Assembly (NCBI RefSeq): GCF_004023665.1
Contig: NZ_SAUF01000005.1
Coordinates: 558,001-622,000 of the forward strand
DNA length: 64,000 nucleotides
Reading direction: 5' to 3'
DNA from: Afifella aestuarii
GTDB taxonomy: Bacteria; Pseudomonadota; Alphaproteobacteria; Rhizobiales; Afifellaceae
The position numbers and the translations under genes were made by a program. Shown here one piece after another: positions 11,430-20,873 of the stretch. The notes below the pieces were generated by a model. The model was not told where the DNA came from and made no database searches. It saw only the letters and a list, made by a program, of their open reading frames with translations. Every line of letters begins with the position of its first letter. The stretch's first letter is position 1.

Positions 11430-11520
11430 CGCACCTTACCAGCCTTTTTCTCCAAACGGCTTGTCATGACCGGGCGAGTGGGTATTGTCCCGCGGCCGGC
11501 GACCCGACCAGAAGAAAGCG

Positions 11521-12594
11521 ATGCCGTCACCTCTCACCATCTCTCTTGACGCCATGGGCGGCGATGCCGGTCCCGAAATGGTGATCCCGGGCGCAGCCGT
11601 GGCGTTGAAGCGTCGGCCGGATCTGCGTTTCATTCTTTATGGCCAGTCCGAAGCGGTCGAGCCGTTGCTCGCCCGTTATCCCGATCTCGTAGCCGCCTCG
11701 CGCTTCGTGCATTGCGAGATTTCCGTGCGCATGGACGACAAGCCGAGCCAGGCGCTCCGCCTCGGCCGCTGGAAGTCGTCGATGTGGCGGTGCGTCCAGG
11801 CGGTGCGGGACGGGGAGGCGGACGTTGCCATCTCCGCTGGAAACACCGGCGCCCTCATGGCGATGTCGAAATTCTGCCTGCGCACGCTTCCCGATATCGA
11901 TCGGCCGGCGATCGCGGCCATGTGGCCAACGTTGCGCGGCGAAAGCATCGTCCTTGATGTCGGCGCCACGATCGGCTCGGATGCGAAGATGCTCGTCCAT
12001 TTCGCCGTCATGGGCGCTGCCATGGCCCGTGCTCTCTTCGGGCTGGAGCGGCCCACGGTCGGCCTCCTCAACATCGGCGCTGAAGAGGTGAAGGGTGTCG
12101 AGGAGGTGCGCGAGGCAGGCCATATTCTGCGCGCCATCGACCATCCCAATTTCGAATATTATGGCTTCGTCGAGGGCGACGATCTCGGCAAAGGCACCGT
12201 CGATGTCGTCGTTACAGAAGGCTTTTCAGGCAATATCGCGCTGAAGACCGCCGAGGGGACCGCACGGCAGCTCGCCGAATATCTCCGTTCGGCGATGACG
12301 CGGACCCTGTCTGCCAAGATCGGCTATTTCTTCGCGCGCTCAGCCTTCGCCCGGCTCAGGGAAAAGATGGACCCGCGCAAGGTCAACGGCGGCCTTTTCC
12401 TCGGCCTCAATGGCCTCGTCGTGAAAAGCCATGGCGGCACGGATTCGGAAGGCTTTGCCGCCGCCATCGAGCTCGGCCGTGACATGGTGCTCGGAAGTCT
12501 CACCAGCAAGATCGCCAACGATTTGGAATACACCCTCGGATCGATGCGTAAGCAGTTCGCCGAGCAAACGGCCGCGCAGGCACAGACCGCATGA
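11521..12594 (+). CDS. plsX: Phosphate acyltransferase PlsX
   Basis: PlsX makes acyl-phosphate from acyl-ACP, supplying PlsY for phospholipid synthesis. The N-terminus [19 protein letters not shown] and the internal [14 protein letters not shown] are diagnostic. NIGAEEVKG and [14 protein letters not shown] are also present. ATG 11521 follows GAAGAAAG with suitable spacing; an upstream in-frame start would add 12 unrelated residues. Length 357 is normal. The gene ends in an ATGA overlap of 4 bases with fabH. Confidence 0.97.
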   Translation: MPSPLTISLDAMGGDAGPEMVIPGAAVALKRRPDLRFILYGQSEAVEPLLARYPDLVAASRFVHCEISVRMDDKPSQALRLGRWKSSMWRCVQAVRDGEADVAISAGNTGALMAMSKFCLRTLPDIDRPAIAAMWPTLRGESIVLDVGATIGSDAKMLVHFAVMGAAMARALFGLERPTVGLLNIGAEEVKGVEEVREAGHILRAIDHPNFEYYGFVEGDDLGKGTVDVVVTEGFSGNIALKTAEGTARQLAEYLRSAMTRTLSAKIGYFFARSAFARLREKMDPRKVNGGLFLGLNGLVVKSHGGTDSEGFAAAIELGRDMVLGSLTSKIANDLEYTLGSMRKQFAEQTAAQAQTA

Positions 12595-13562
12595 AACGCT
12601 CCTTGATCGCCGGCATTGGCAGCGCCCTGCCGGAGAAAGTCCTTACCAACCGCGATCTCGAAAGCATCGTCGACACATCAGACGAATGGATCGTACAGCG
12701 CACCGGCATTTCAGAGCGCCATATCGCTGCCGAAGGTGAAACAACCTCAGATCTTGCGCTGGCCGCAGCTGAGAAAGCGCTTGCGGATGCCGGCCTGACC
12801 GCTGCGGAAATCGATCTCATTGTCCTGGCGACCGCCACACCGGATCAGACGTTTCCGGCGACCGCCTGCACGGTGCAGGATCGGCTCGGCATGCATCACG
12901 GATACGCGTTCGATGTTCAGGCCGTGTGCTCGGGCTTTTTGTTCGCGCTCACCACGGCCGATGCGCATTTGAAGGCCGGCTCGGCAAAGCGTGCGCTCGT
13001 CATCGGAGCCGAAACATTTTCGCGCATTCTCGATTGGAGCGACCGCGGCACCTGCGTCTTGTTCGGCGACGGGGCTGGTGCGGTCGTTCTGGAAGCCCAC
13101 GAGGCGGGCGAGGAGACGGCTCCGCGGGGCCTTCTTACTGCGCATTTGCGTTCAGATGGGCATTTCCGTGACAAGCTGTTCGTCGACGGTGGCCCGAGCT
13201 CGACGAGAACCGTCGGACACTTGCGCATGGAAGGCCGTGAGGTTTTCAAGCATGCGGTCGCGACCATCACCGATGTCATCACCGACGCATTCGAAGCGAC
13301 CGGCGAATCGGCAGAAACGATCGACTGGTTCGTTCCCCATCAGGCCAACAGACGCATCATCGATGCCAGCGCCAAGCGGCTCGGCATCGCTGAAGAGAAG
13401 GTCGTGGTGACGGTTCAGCATCACGGCAACACGTCGGCGGCCTCTATCCCGCTGGCGCTTGATGTCGCAGTGCGCGACGGGCGCATCAAAAAAGGCGATC
13501 TGGTGCTGCTTGAGGCGATGGGCGGCGGCTTCACTTGGGGCTCAGCTCTGATACGCTGGTAG
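12591..13562 (+). CDS. fabH: 3-oxoacyl-[acyl-carrier-protein] synthase III
   Basis: FabH starts fatty-acid synthesis by condensing acetyl-CoA with malonyl-ACP. The catalytic triad is visible: cysteine in [12 protein letters not shown] (about C113), histidine in PHQANRRI and asparagine in [23 protein letters not shown] near residue 33 binds CoA. Length 323 is typical. It overlaps plsX by 4 bases, and the stop is followed about 80 bases later by ihfA. Confidence 0.97.
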   Translation: MKRSLIAGIGSALPEKVLTNRDLESIVDTSDEWIVQRTGISERHIAAEGETTSDLALAAAEKALADAGLTAAEIDLIVLATATPDQTFPATACTVQDRLGMHHGYAFDVQAVCSGFLFALTTADAHLKAGSAKRALVIGAETFSRILDWSDRGTCVLFGDGAGAVVLEAHEAGEETAPRGLLTAHLRSDGHFRDKLFVDGGPSSTRTVGHLRMEGREVFKHAVATITDVITDAFEATGESAETIDWFVPHQANRRIIDASAKRLGIAEEKVVVTVQHHGNTSAASIPLALDVAVRDGRIKKGDLVLLEAMGGGFTWGSALIRW

Positions 13563-13631
13563 CGGGCGATACGCATCGGGGGTGCGTGTTGACCTCATTT
13601 CGACAGGCGAATACGTTGCTTAAAGACGTGC

Positions 13632-13637
13632 AGGAGG
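13632..13637 (+). promoter_or_regulatory. Shine-Dalgarno AGGAGG that decides the ihfA start
   Basis: A perfect AGGAGG is followed by eight bases and a GTG at 13646. This supports GTG 13646 over the in-frame upstream starts, which overlap fabH and would add a cysteine-containing tail not seen in IHF proteins. Confidence 0.8.
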
Positions 13638-13645
13638 CGTGTTGC

Positions 13646-14062
13646 GTGGAGGCAAATGAACTACGCCCAGAGGGGCGCACCGTCACGCGAGCCGATCTCG
13701 CAGAGGCGGTATATCGGGAGCTTGGCCTTTCCAGAACGGAATCGGCCGCCATGGTGGAAATGGTGCTCGCGGAGATTTCAGACACGATCGTATCGGGAGA
13801 AACGGTCAAGCTGTCCTCGTTCGGTTCCTTCGTCGTGCGCAGCAAGGGGCAGCGCGTTGGCCGCAACCCAAAAACGGGCAAGGAAGTGCCGATTCCGCCG
13901 CGCCGCGTGACCGTCTTCAAGCCAAGCAACATCATGAAACAGCGCATCAACGAGTGCCTCGCCCCGGAAGAAGAGACGGGCGGAGCCGCGGTCAGCACGG
14001 GCGCCGACGCCGGCAATGCGCGGCGTCTCAAGGCTGCTGAAGCAGACGTCGCAACGACGTGA
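13646..14062 (+). CDS. ihfA: Integration host factor subunit alpha (GTG start)
   Basis: IhfA is half of the heterodimer that sharply bends DNA in replication, recombination and transcription. [19 protein letters not shown] and [20 protein letters not shown] match the HU/IHF fold. [14 protein letters not shown] carries the beta-arm tip with the intercalating proline, and [11 protein letters not shown] is the C-terminal helix. The remaining about 30 residues (from EEETGG) are a low-complexity tail seen in rhizobial homologues. Length is 138. The last four bases overlap the merR-type gene. Confidence 0.94.
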   Translation: MEANELRPEGRTVTRADLAEAVYRELGLSRTESAAMVEMVLAEISDTIVSGETVKLSSFGSFVVRSKGQRVGRNPKTGKEVPIPPRRVTVFKPSNIMKQRINECLAPEEETGGAAVSTGADAGNARRLKAAEADVATT

Positions 14063-14589
14063 GCGTGAAATCACCGGACGCGTTCAGGACGATCAGCGAA
14101 GTTGCGGAGGACCTCGATCTTCCGCAACACGTCCTGCGTTTCTGGGAAACGCGCTTCACTCAGATCAAGCCGCTGAAGCGCGGCGGCGGCAGGCGCTATT
14201 ATCGCCCTGAGGACGTCGACCTTCTCAACGGCATTCGCCTGCTTCTTTACGGCGAAGGTTTCACCATCAAGGGCGTGCAGCGTCTTCTCAAAGAGAAGGG
14301 CGTGCGCTTCGTCATTGCTGTTGGGCAAAGCGGCAATGTGGAGACGGTGGCACCGGCCGAGGCTGATTTTGACACCGAGCGGCCGAGCGATGAGGCCCCG
14401 GCGAGGGCGGAGCCGATTCGCGAGGAAGCCCAGGACGAGGACGACGAACTGCAACCGTCCTTGCTGCGCGAGGAGGCGGAAGAGCCCGTGTCTCGCCGCG
14501 TCGACCCCCATGGTCGCGAACGTCTTCAAGCCGTGCTCAGCGATCTGCTCGAGGCGCGCCGGATTCTGCACGACGCCATCTCCGGCTGA
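14059..14589 (+). CDS. MerR-family transcriptional regulator
   Basis: The N-terminal 70 residues form a MerR winged helix: [20 protein letters not shown], then [20 protein letters not shown] and a recognition wing ending [21 protein letters not shown]. The rest is acidic and low complexity (about residues 95-150), followed by a helix [20 protein letters not shown] that may dimerise. There is no cysteine metal-binding loop, so metal sensing is unlikely. It starts with GTG in a GTGA overlap with ihfA. This ihfA-merR-tRNA-Pro order is conserved in rhizobia; the regulated genes are unknown. Confidence 0.9.
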   Translation: MSVKSPDAFRTISEVAEDLDLPQHVLRFWETRFTQIKPLKRGGGRRYYRPEDVDLLNGIRLLLYGEGFTIKGVQRLLKEKGVRFVIAVGQSGNVETVAPAEADFDTERPSDEAPARAEPIREEAQDEDDELQPSLLREEAEEPVSRRVDPHGRERLQAVLSDLLEARRILHDAISG

Positions 14590-14601
14590 CCGGATACCCC
14601 G

Positions 14602-14622
14602 GCCGCGCATTGTCCGCGCGGC
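14602..14622. terminator. GC-rich stem-loop after the merR-type gene, no U-tract
   Basis: A perfect GCCGCGC/GCGCGGC stem with a 7-base loop lies 12 bases after the stop codon. No T run follows on either strand, so it may help termination or mRNA stability but is not a classic intrinsic terminator. Confidence 0.35.
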
Positions 14623-14667
14623 ATACCGCGCTGGCGGCGTGATTTCATTTCCAAAATCAATGGGGAA

Positions 14668-14744
14668 TGGTCGGAGCGGCGGGATTCGAACCCACGACCT
14701 CTTGCGCCCCATGCAAGTGCGCTACCAGGCTGCGCTACGCTCCG
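14668..14744 (-). tRNA. tRNA-Pro, anticodon GGG
   Basis: Read on the minus strand, a 7-base acceptor stem CGGAGCG pairs with CGCTCCG, with discriminator A and encoded CCA. The D arm is GCGC/GCGC, the anticodon stem CTTGC/GCAAG encloses loop ATGGGGC, and the T arm contains TTCGAAT. Loop positions 34-36 read GGG, so it decodes CCC and CCU proline codons. Total length is 77 including CCA. Confidence 0.97.
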
Positions 14745-14754
14745 ACGCGCGCGG

Positions 14755-14783
14755 ACTATAGAGAGCACATAGGCTCGGCGCAA
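14755..14783 (-). promoter_or_regulatory. Sigma-70-type promoter of tRNA-Pro
   Basis: On the minus strand, TTGCGC (14783-14778) and TATAGT (14760-14755) are 17 bases apart, and the mature tRNA begins 10 bases after the -10 box. It occupies the first in-frame ATG (14783) of the divergent polysaccharide gene, which argues that this gene starts further downstream. Confidence 0.7.
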
Positions 14784-14941
14784 TGCTCATAAGGCGCAGT
14801 TTTTGGGGATTCTTTCGCCTTCTTTCCGCGGTTCCATATGGGCCGAGAACGAGCATCGATATGCCACAGAATCAGCAAATCTTAAGGCTTTCCCGCCTAA
14901 CTCGCGCGCATAGAACGTCTCCGCGCGAGAACCCGGCTTCC

Positions 14942-16228
14942 ATGCAGCCAGACGCCGACCGTCCACGTCTTTATCCGACCTCCGTGAGGAACTTCGTATT
15001 CTTTCTGGCGGTGCTGGCGATGAACTATACGCTGTCGCGGCCGTCGCCCGTCGACTTTCTGTTCATGCTCTCGCTCGCATTGTCGATCATGGTGCTGCAG
15101 AAGGTCAGGCTGACCTTCTTCATATTCTTTACCCTTTTGCTCCTGTGGACGCTTTCGTTTTTGTACGCTTCTGCTCCGTTCTTCAGCGATCCTGACGTGC
15201 GGCAGGAGGCCTTCAAGAAGACCTTCGTTGTGGTTCTCGGCATAACGGCCTGCTACGTCTCCCTGGATTGGGGCCCGCGGCAACTGCATGCCTTCATGCG
15301 CGTCTATGTCGTCTCCTGCGTGATCGCGGCGATTCTCGGGATCGTGGGCTTCGCCCTTGGGATCGAGGCCCTGATGTGGGACGGTCGCTCGAAAGGTTTC
15401 ATCGACGACCCGAACATGTATGCGTCGTTCCTCGTGCCAGGCGTGGTCATGGCGATCTACCTGGTCCAGCAGCGACTATGGCTCCGGGTCGTCCTTTTCC
15501 CGATCATCGGGATCCTCTGCCTCGGCGTGCTGCTGTCGTTCTCCAGGGCGGCGACCGTGTCGCTCATCCTTTGCTGTTCCGGCTACATGGTCTTCATCTA
15601 TCGGAAGCACCTCCTAAGGCTTTTCGCCTATGCTGCTGCCATGGCGGTCTTCGGTGGCATCATTCTCGGCACCACCATCGTCGTCTCTCCGACCTTTACG
15701 AAGAAATTCGAGCAGCGCGCGACCTTGGAGGAATCTTACGATGCAGGGCGCGAAGGTCGCTACGGCCGCTATGCTCGTTCGATCCCGATCATCCTCAGCA
15801 ATCCGATCGGCATCGGGATCAATCAGCAGGATCTGATTTTTGTGGAGCCAATCCATAATATTTGGCTGAGCTCCTTCATGAACTATGGCTGGGTCGCCGG
15901 CTTTTCATGGGTTGCCCTGATCTTTCTGTCCGTCCTTTTTGGCCTTGCGAACTACCGCATGACGGCGCATCCGGCAGCCGTCGCGGTTCTGGTCGCCTTC
16001 ATGGCGCCACTCATGTGCGCATCGCTGCACGAAGGCGAGCACTGGCGCCATCTCTGGCTTCTCCTCGGCATCCTCTGGGGCTTCAATCCGGCGCGCTTCC
16101 ACAAGGCGACTGAGATGAAGCGGAATGCTCGTCGGAGCGGTGTCGTGGAAGCGATGAAACTCGCGATCGCGAGCAACGAACGCCCCGCGCAGAACGGCCG
16201 CTCTATCGTCTCGTCACATCGTATTTGA
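14942..16228 (+). CDS. O-antigen ligase/Wzy-polymerase family membrane protein
   Basis: A polytopic inner-membrane protein with about 10-11 helices and one large periplasmic loop (about FTKKFEQRATLEESYD to QQDLIFVEPIHNIWL). The loop carries an arginine-rich stretch with REGRYGRYARS and the histidine-containing PIHN, as in Wzy_C/WaaL polymerases and ligases. It probably polymerises or ligates exopolysaccharide repeat units in the periplasm. In-frame ATGs at 14783 and 14862 exist, but the first overlaps the tRNA promoter and the intervening codons include TTA, AGG, CTA and AGA, unlike the gene body. I therefore choose ATG 14942 (428 residues). Polymerase and ligase cannot be separated by sequence. 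Confidence 0.82.
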   Translation: MQPDADRPRLYPTSVRNFVFFLAVLAMNYTLSRPSPVDFLFMLSLALSIMVLQKVRLTFFIFFTLLLLWTLSFLYASAPFFSDPDVRQEAFKKTFVVVLGITACYVSLDWGPRQLHAFMRVYVVSCVIAAILGIVGFALGIEALMWDGRSKGFIDDPNMYASFLVPGVVMAIYLVQQRLWLRVVLFPIIGILCLGVLLSFSRAATVSLILCCSGYMVFIYRKHLLRLFAYAAAMAVFGGIILGTTIVVSPTFTKKFEQRATLEESYDAGREGRYGRYARSIPIILSNPIGIGINQQDLIFVEPIHNIWLSSFMNYGWVAGFSWVALIFLSVLFGLANYRMTAHPAAVAVLVAFMAPLMCASLHEGEHWRHLWLLLGILWGFNPARFHKATEMKRNARRSGVVEAMKLAIASNERPAQNGRSIVSSHRI

Positions 16229-16427
16229 AGGAGCAAAGGCCTCTTGGGGGAGGGCGCCTTCGTCTGGCCCATCCAAGGGATCGTCGGCGTTCGTATTAGT
16301 TGTGCCGCAGTCTTTCCGGACGCGTCCTCCGATCGAGCGCATCTCCCGCAATTGGGAGCTCGGCAGCGAGCTCGCAGAAGATTTGTCGGGACTTACGAAG
16401 CCCGTGGCCTCCATCCTCGCACAGTTC

Positions 16428-17948
16428 TCAATAGGCGTTCTCGCCGGTGACGAGCCGAATCGGCGTCAAAAGCAGGATGTAGAGATCGAAAAGAACCGAC
16501 CAGTTCTCGATATAGAACTGGTCGTGCTCGACGCGGCGCTCGAGCTTTTCCTGCGTATCGGTTTCACCGCGCCAGCCGTTGACCTGGGCCCATCCGGTGA
16601 TGCCCGGCTTGACGCGATGGCGGGCGAAGTACCCGTCGACCACCTGTTCGTAAAGTTGGTCGGCCGCCTTGGCCTGCAAGGCGTGGGGGCGGGGACCAAC
16701 GAGGGACAGATTGCCTTTCAAGACGTTGAACAATTGCGGCAGCTCATCGAGACTCGTCTTGCGGATGAAGCGGCCGACGCGCGTCACGCGCGGATCGTCC
16801 CGGCTGACGAGCTTTACTGCGTTGAGGTCCACCTGATCGACATACATTGAGCGGAACTTGAAGACCTTGATCAGCTCGTTGTTGAAGCCGTAGCGGTCCT
16901 GACGGAAGAGAACAGGGCCCCGGCTGTCGAGTTTGATCGCGGCCGCCACCGCCAGCATCACCGGTGACAATGCGATGAGGGCAAGGCTGGCAAAGACGAT
17001 GTCGAACATCCGCTTGACGACGGAATCCCATCCCGCGATCGGCCGATCGAACAGATCCAGAAACGGAACCGAGCCTATGAACGAGTAGGAGCGGGGGCGG
17101 AACCGCAGGCGCGTCGTGTTCGCGGCCATACGGATGTCGACAGGCAGCACCCAGAGCTGCTTGAGCATTTCGAGGAGCCGGTTTTCGGCCGTCAGCGGCA
17201 GGGCGATGATCAAGAGGTCGATCTGCGCCTGGCGACCGAATTCGACGAGTTCATCGATTCGGCCGAGCAGCGGGTAGCCTTCCTGAATTGCCGGCGCACG
17301 ATCACCGCCGCGGTCATCGAAAATGCCGCAAATACGGATGTCATTCTCCGGTTCGGCGTCGAGCGCACGGATCAGGGACACCGCTTCCGGGCCGCCCCCA
17401 ACGAGAACCGCGCGACGCTCCAGCAGACCGACGCGAGTCCAGACGCGCACGAGCCGCGCAAGCACCACGCGCGCCGCCGCAAGCGCGATAAAGCCGAGAA
17501 AGAACCAGGCGCCGAGCCACAAACGGGAGAAATCGTCGCCGATCTTCAGAAAGAACGCGACCAGTGTGAAGCAGGCAAAGACCACCGCCCAAAGCCCGGC
17601 CACACGACCGATATGTTTCAACGGATGCCTGTAGGCGGGCAGCGTATAGCCTTTGAACGTGCCGATAAGCGAGATCGTAAACAACGGCAGCAGGATGAGC
17701 GGAAGAAGATAGCGGAGAGCCAACTCGCCTTCGGTTGGAGTGACCCAGAAATTGTGGATCAGGGTGCCGAGGCCCACGAGCGCCGTGAAGTCCGCAAGGC
17801 GCAGAAGGATCGCCAGAAAGCCAGCAGATACAGGCCGGTACTTGAGGTTCGCGGCAACGCGCGCTGCGGCGAGGTTGAGAGCCGAGCGACCTGCTGCGGG
17901 CCGCTTTGTGCCAGGCTCATTCTCCGCCGGTGCATTGCTCGATGTCAC
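16428..17948 (-). CDS. Undecaprenyl-phosphate sugar phosphotransferase (WcaJ/ExoY-type polyprenyl glycosylphosphotransferase)
   Basis: It starts polysaccharide assembly by transferring a sugar phosphate, usually glucose or galactose, to undecaprenyl phosphate. The 506-residue protein has four to five N-terminal helices (about 45-170), a Rossmann-like middle domain starting [19 protein letters not shown], one more helix near residue 320, and the catalytic Bac_transf domain: [49 protein letters not shown] and [17 protein letters not shown]. The GWRGET variant is typical of WcaJ-like glucose transferases, but the sugar is not proven. The first 25 residues are low complexity. It lies convergent with the Wzy-like gene and in the same direction as the exporter upstream. 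Confidence 0.93.
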   Translation of the reverse strand: MTSSNAPAENEPGTKRPAAGRSALNLAAARVAANLKYRPVSAGFLAILLRLADFTALVGLGTLIHNFWVTPTEGELALRYLLPLILLPLFTISLIGTFKGYTLPAYRHPLKHIGRVAGLWAVVFACFTLVAFFLKIGDDFSRLWLGAWFFLGFIALAAARVVLARLVRVWTRVGLLERRAVLVGGGPEAVSLIRALDAEPENDIRICGIFDDRGGDRAPAIQEGYPLLGRIDELVEFGRQAQIDLLIIALPLTAENRLLEMLKQLWVLPVDIRMAANTTRLRFRPRSYSFIGSVPFLDLFDRPIAGWDSVVKRMFDIVFASLALIALSPVMLAVAAAIKLDSRGPVLFRQDRYGFNNELIKVFKFRSMYVDQVDLNAVKLVSRDDPRVTRVGRFIRKTSLDELPQLFNVLKGNLSLVGPRPHALQAKAADQLYEQVVDGYFARHRVKPGITGWAQVNGWRGETDTQEKLERRVEHDQFYIENWSVLFDLYILLLTPIRLVTGENAY

Positions 17949-18040
17949 TTTGTAAAATCCCGCTTCGGCCTCGCCGGTAGCTGTCTGTCTTGCGCGATTT
18001 TATTCAATCTGTTCCGCCTGCTAGAGTTAATCAACTCGGA

Positions 18041-18601
18041 TCAGAACAGGCGTTCTCCGACATAGACGGTATCGCCGGCACGAATCGGCTGCGTCACGGC
18101 AAGGCGGCCTTCGTAAAGGACGCCGTTCAGCTGCCGGCTCAACCGCACCACCCGTTCGTTCGCACGGGGCGTAAAGCCTCCAGCGACCGCGACGGCATTC
18201 TCCACCGTCATGCCCGGCACATAGGGATATTGGCCAGGACTGCTCACTTCACCCAGAATGAAGAAGGGACGATACGAGGCGACCTCGACCGTCACGTCGG
18301 GATTACGCACGAAGCGGCTCGAAAGGGCGCTTTGGATGCGTCCCTCGAGTTCGTCCGTGCTGGCACCGCGCGCCGCGATCTCGCCGACGAGAGGCATCGT
18401 GACGTAGCCGGCCTGATCGACCTTGTAGACGTTGGTGAGCTCGCTCTGATCGAAGACGACAATGCGGAGTTCATCGCCGGTATCCAGTCGATAGGGTCCT
18501 TTGACTGTCGGTGAACCAGTCGCCAACGGTGCCCGCTCGCCCATGCAAGACGCGAGAAGACAAACAAGCGTGATTATAATGGCGACACGAACCGCGTTCA
18601 T
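18041..18601 (-). CDS. Polysaccharide export lipoprotein (Wza/OPX family)
   Basis: This outer-membrane polysaccharide export component has a lipoprotein signal ending LLASC (about residue 19). It then has the Poly_export domain (YRLDTGDELRIVVFDQSELT, YVTMPLVGEI, TVEVASYRPFFILGEV) and a SLBB domain (PGQYPYVPGMTVENAVAVAGG). At 186 residues it is much shorter than Wza (about 380) and lacks the transmembrane alpha-barrel end, as in the small rhizobial ExoF-type proteins. A GTG nine bases upstream is an alternative start. It is 92 bases upstream of the phosphotransferase and probably cotranscribed with it; it diverges from the co-polymerase gene. Confidence 0.92.
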   Translation of the reverse strand: MNAVRVAIIITLVCLLASCMGERAPLATGSPTVKGPYRLDTGDELRIVVFDQSELTNVYKVDQAGYVTMPLVGEIAARGASTDELEGRIQSALSSRFVRNPDVTVEVASYRPFFILGEVSSPGQYPYVPGMTVENAVAVAGGFTPRANERVVRLSRQLNGVLYEGRLAVTQPIRAGDTVYVGERLF

Positions 18602-18683
18602 TGCGAGCACCCAACCTGTGACGGGCTGAAATATGCCGCGCCATAGTTAATGCCGCGCTAAAATTGCCTGAAGCTGAAGGTAT

Positions 18684-18707
18684 GGCGGTCGTTAACCGCC
18701 TCCTAAC
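18684..18707. promoter_or_regulatory. Inverted repeat and CtrA-like half-sites in the divergent exopolysaccharide promoter region
   Basis: Between the divergent exporter and co-polymerase genes, GGCGGT (18684-18689) and ACCGCC (18695-18700) form a 6-5-6 inverted repeat. TTAA at 18692 is followed by seven bases and CTAAC at 18703, one mismatch from the CtrA consensus TTAA-N7-TTAAC. Either could be an operator; with one site each this is weak evidence. Confidence 0.3.
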
Positions 18708-18753
18708 CGTAATCGACGCATCTTGCCGTCAGCCAGCAAGGAGTCGCCACGCT

Positions 18754-20835
18754 ATGGCCGAGCCGCGTCCGATGGAAATGGACATTTCTGCAATTGCTGC
18801 CGCGCTGTGGCGTCGCGCCTGGCTTTTTGGCCTGGTGGCGATCCTGGTGGGGGCAGGAACCTATTTCGGTCTCTCGCTCGTCGACCCGCTTTATACTGGC
18901 GACGCACGCATTTTGATCGAGGCGCGGGAATCGCCGCTGACACGGCCTCGCGACTCGGGCGCAGAAAACCTGACGGTGCAGTTGGACGAATCGGCGATTG
19001 CGAGCCAGGTCGAAGTTCTGCGTTCGCGCGACATCGCCAATACCATCATCGACAAGTTCGACCTGACGCATCGGCCGGACTTTGATCCGGCTCTCTCACC
19101 GTCTCTGATTGATACAGTTTTGATCGCCTCCGGCCTCAAAAAGGGCCCGGCGGAGAACACGATTCGGCAGCGTGTTCTCGAGACTTACTACAAGCACCTC
19201 TCCGTCTATTCCGTCGTCAAATCCCGAGTGATTGCGGTCGAGTTCAGCGCGCATGACCCCGAGCTTGCGGCGCAGATCGCAAATGCCGTGGCGGAAGCGT
19301 TCGTGAACCTGCAAAGCGAAGCCAAGAGACAGTCGACCTCGGCTGCAACGGCTTGGCTGCAGACGGAGATCGACCGGTTGCGCGAGCGCGTAAAAGAGGC
19401 CGAAGGCGCGGTCGCGGCCTACCGCTCCGAGAACAACCTCTTCGACGTCAATACGTCGAGCCAGCCCGAAACGACACTACAGAAACAGGATCTGAGCGAG
19501 CTCAATGCGGAGCTCGGACGGGCCAGAGCCGCACAATCGGAAGCCCAGTCGCGAGCCGAATTGCTCCGGTCGCTGTTGCGCGAAGGGGGCTCCTTCGATT
19601 CCGCCGAAGAGGTTTTGAATTCACAGCTGATCCAGCGGCTCCGCGAGCGGCAGGTCGCCTTGCGCGCCGAGATTGCCGAGCTCTCGACCAGCCTCATGCC
19701 GCAGCATCCGCGTCTGCAGGCCCTGCGGAGCCAGCTTGCGGATCTGGATGGGCAGGTTCGCGCCGAAGTTCGCAAGATCCTGCAATCGCTGGAAACCGCC
19801 TCGCGCGTCGCGAGTGCCCGGGTCGATACCCTCGAAGCAAGGCTGAACGAGACAAAGGCCGCCGTTTCTCGCTCCAACGAGGAGAGCATCGAGCTTCGGG
19901 CGCTTGAGCGCGAAGCCGCCGCACAGCGCGATCTCCTGGAGACCTTCCTCGCGCGCTACCGGGAAGCGGCCGCGCGCACCGATTCAAATTATCTGCCGGC
20001 CGACGCGCGGATCATTTCGCGGGCGATCCCGCCGCGGCGTCCCTCCTGGCCGAAGAAAGGGCTGCTGACGGCCGCAGCCGTCCTCGGTTCCCTGTTCCTC
20101 GCCATGGCCATTGTCATCTTGCGCGAATTCGCTTCTGGTCGTGCGTTTCGCCCCCTGAATGACATCGAGGTGCCGCCGGCCGGAGAGGTTCCGGCAGAGC
20201 CTCTCCTTGTCCTGGGCGCGATTCCCCCGGGCGGAACGCCGAGCCTTGACGCGGCGAAGGAAATCCCCGGCCTGGCCGAGCTCGCTGATCTCATTGCGAC
20301 GGAAGGCCTGAAAACGGTCCTGTTTGCCGGAGACGGTGGACCGACCGCTGGCGATGCGGCCTTGGGTGCATGTCGGCTTGCGGTCCGTACGGCCTCGTTG
20401 CGTATCATTCTGCTCGATATCGGGGTCGAACCCGCCTCGGCGCTCGACCGCGACGGCGGCCCGGGGCTGGGCGACCTGTTGAGCGGCGACGCGCCTTTCG
20501 GAGACGCCATCCGCCTCGACGGCGACAGCCGCGTCCATTTCATTCCTCTCGGATCGATGGCCGAAGACCCGCCCTTGCAGCGCCTCAGCCTCGTCATCGG
20601 AGCCTTGAGCAACACGTATGACCGCGTCGTTCTCCTGGCCGACCGTTTCGAGGATTGGCCGAGCGACTACGTTCGTCCGGATCTCGCTGTCCTCGTCTGC
20701 GACGAAGACATGGGCGCGGAGGCACGCCGCAGACTTCATCGCCAGGCGATGGAGGCGGGTGCGCGCAACGCCATTCTTCTCCAGCGCTCGAATGAAGCGG
20801 GCGCAGAGCCGCAGGCGGCGGAAGAGGCGGCCTGA
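18754..20835 (+). CDS. Exopolysaccharide chain-length/co-polymerase protein (Wzz-Wzc-like) with degenerate kinase domain
   Basis: An inner-membrane protein of about 693 residues. Helix 1 spans about 22-42, a Wzz domain (YTGDARILIEARESP onward) and long coiled coils fill the periplasmic part (about 190-400), and helix 2 lies at about 436-456 after the proline-rich PPRRPSWPKK. The C-terminal about 170 residues resemble a BY-kinase, but the Walker A position reads FAGDGGPTAGDAALG without GK[ST], the Walker A' position reads ILLDIGVEP, and there is no C-terminal tyrosine cluster. The domain is therefore probably inactive in ATP use. The start is set by AAGGAG 10 bases before ATG 18754. A deacetylase gene follows after 38 bases. 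Confidence 0.88.
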   Translation: MAEPRPMEMDISAIAAALWRRAWLFGLVAILVGAGTYFGLSLVDPLYTGDARILIEARESPLTRPRDSGAENLTVQLDESAIASQVEVLRSRDIANTIIDKFDLTHRPDFDPALSPSLIDTVLIASGLKKGPAENTIRQRVLETYYKHLSVYSVVKSRVIAVEFSAHDPELAAQIANAVAEAFVNLQSEAKRQSTSAATAWLQTEIDRLRERVKEAEGAVAAYRSENNLFDVNTSSQPETTLQKQDLSELNAELGRARAAQSEAQSRAELLRSLLREGGSFDSAEEVLNSQLIQRLRERQVALRAEIAELSTSLMPQHPRLQALRSQLADLDGQVRAEVRKILQSLETASRVASARVDTLEARLNETKAAVSRSNEESIELRALEREAAAQRDLLETFLARYREAAARTDSNYLPADARIISRAIPPRRPSWPKKGLLTAAAVLGSLFLAMAIVILREFASGRAFRPLNDIEVPPAGEVPAEPLLVLGAIPPGGTPSLDAAKEIPGLAELADLIATEGLKTVLFAGDGGPTAGDAALGACRLAVRTASLRIILLDIGVEPASALDRDGGPGLGDLLSGDAPFGDAIRLDGDSRVHFIPLGSMAEDPPLQRLSLVIGALSNTYDRVVLLADRFEDWPSDYVRPDLAVLVCDEDMGAEARRRLHRQAMEAGARNAILLQRSNEAGAEPQAAEEAA

Positions 20836-20873
20836 CAGGCCGACGCAGCGGGTCACGAAAGCGGGGGCATGAG

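Noticed and set aside
14783-14941. N-terminal extension of the Wzy-like protein from ATG 14783 or 14862
   Set aside because: The first ATG lies in the tRNA-Pro promoter and the codons in between are rare ones for this genome.
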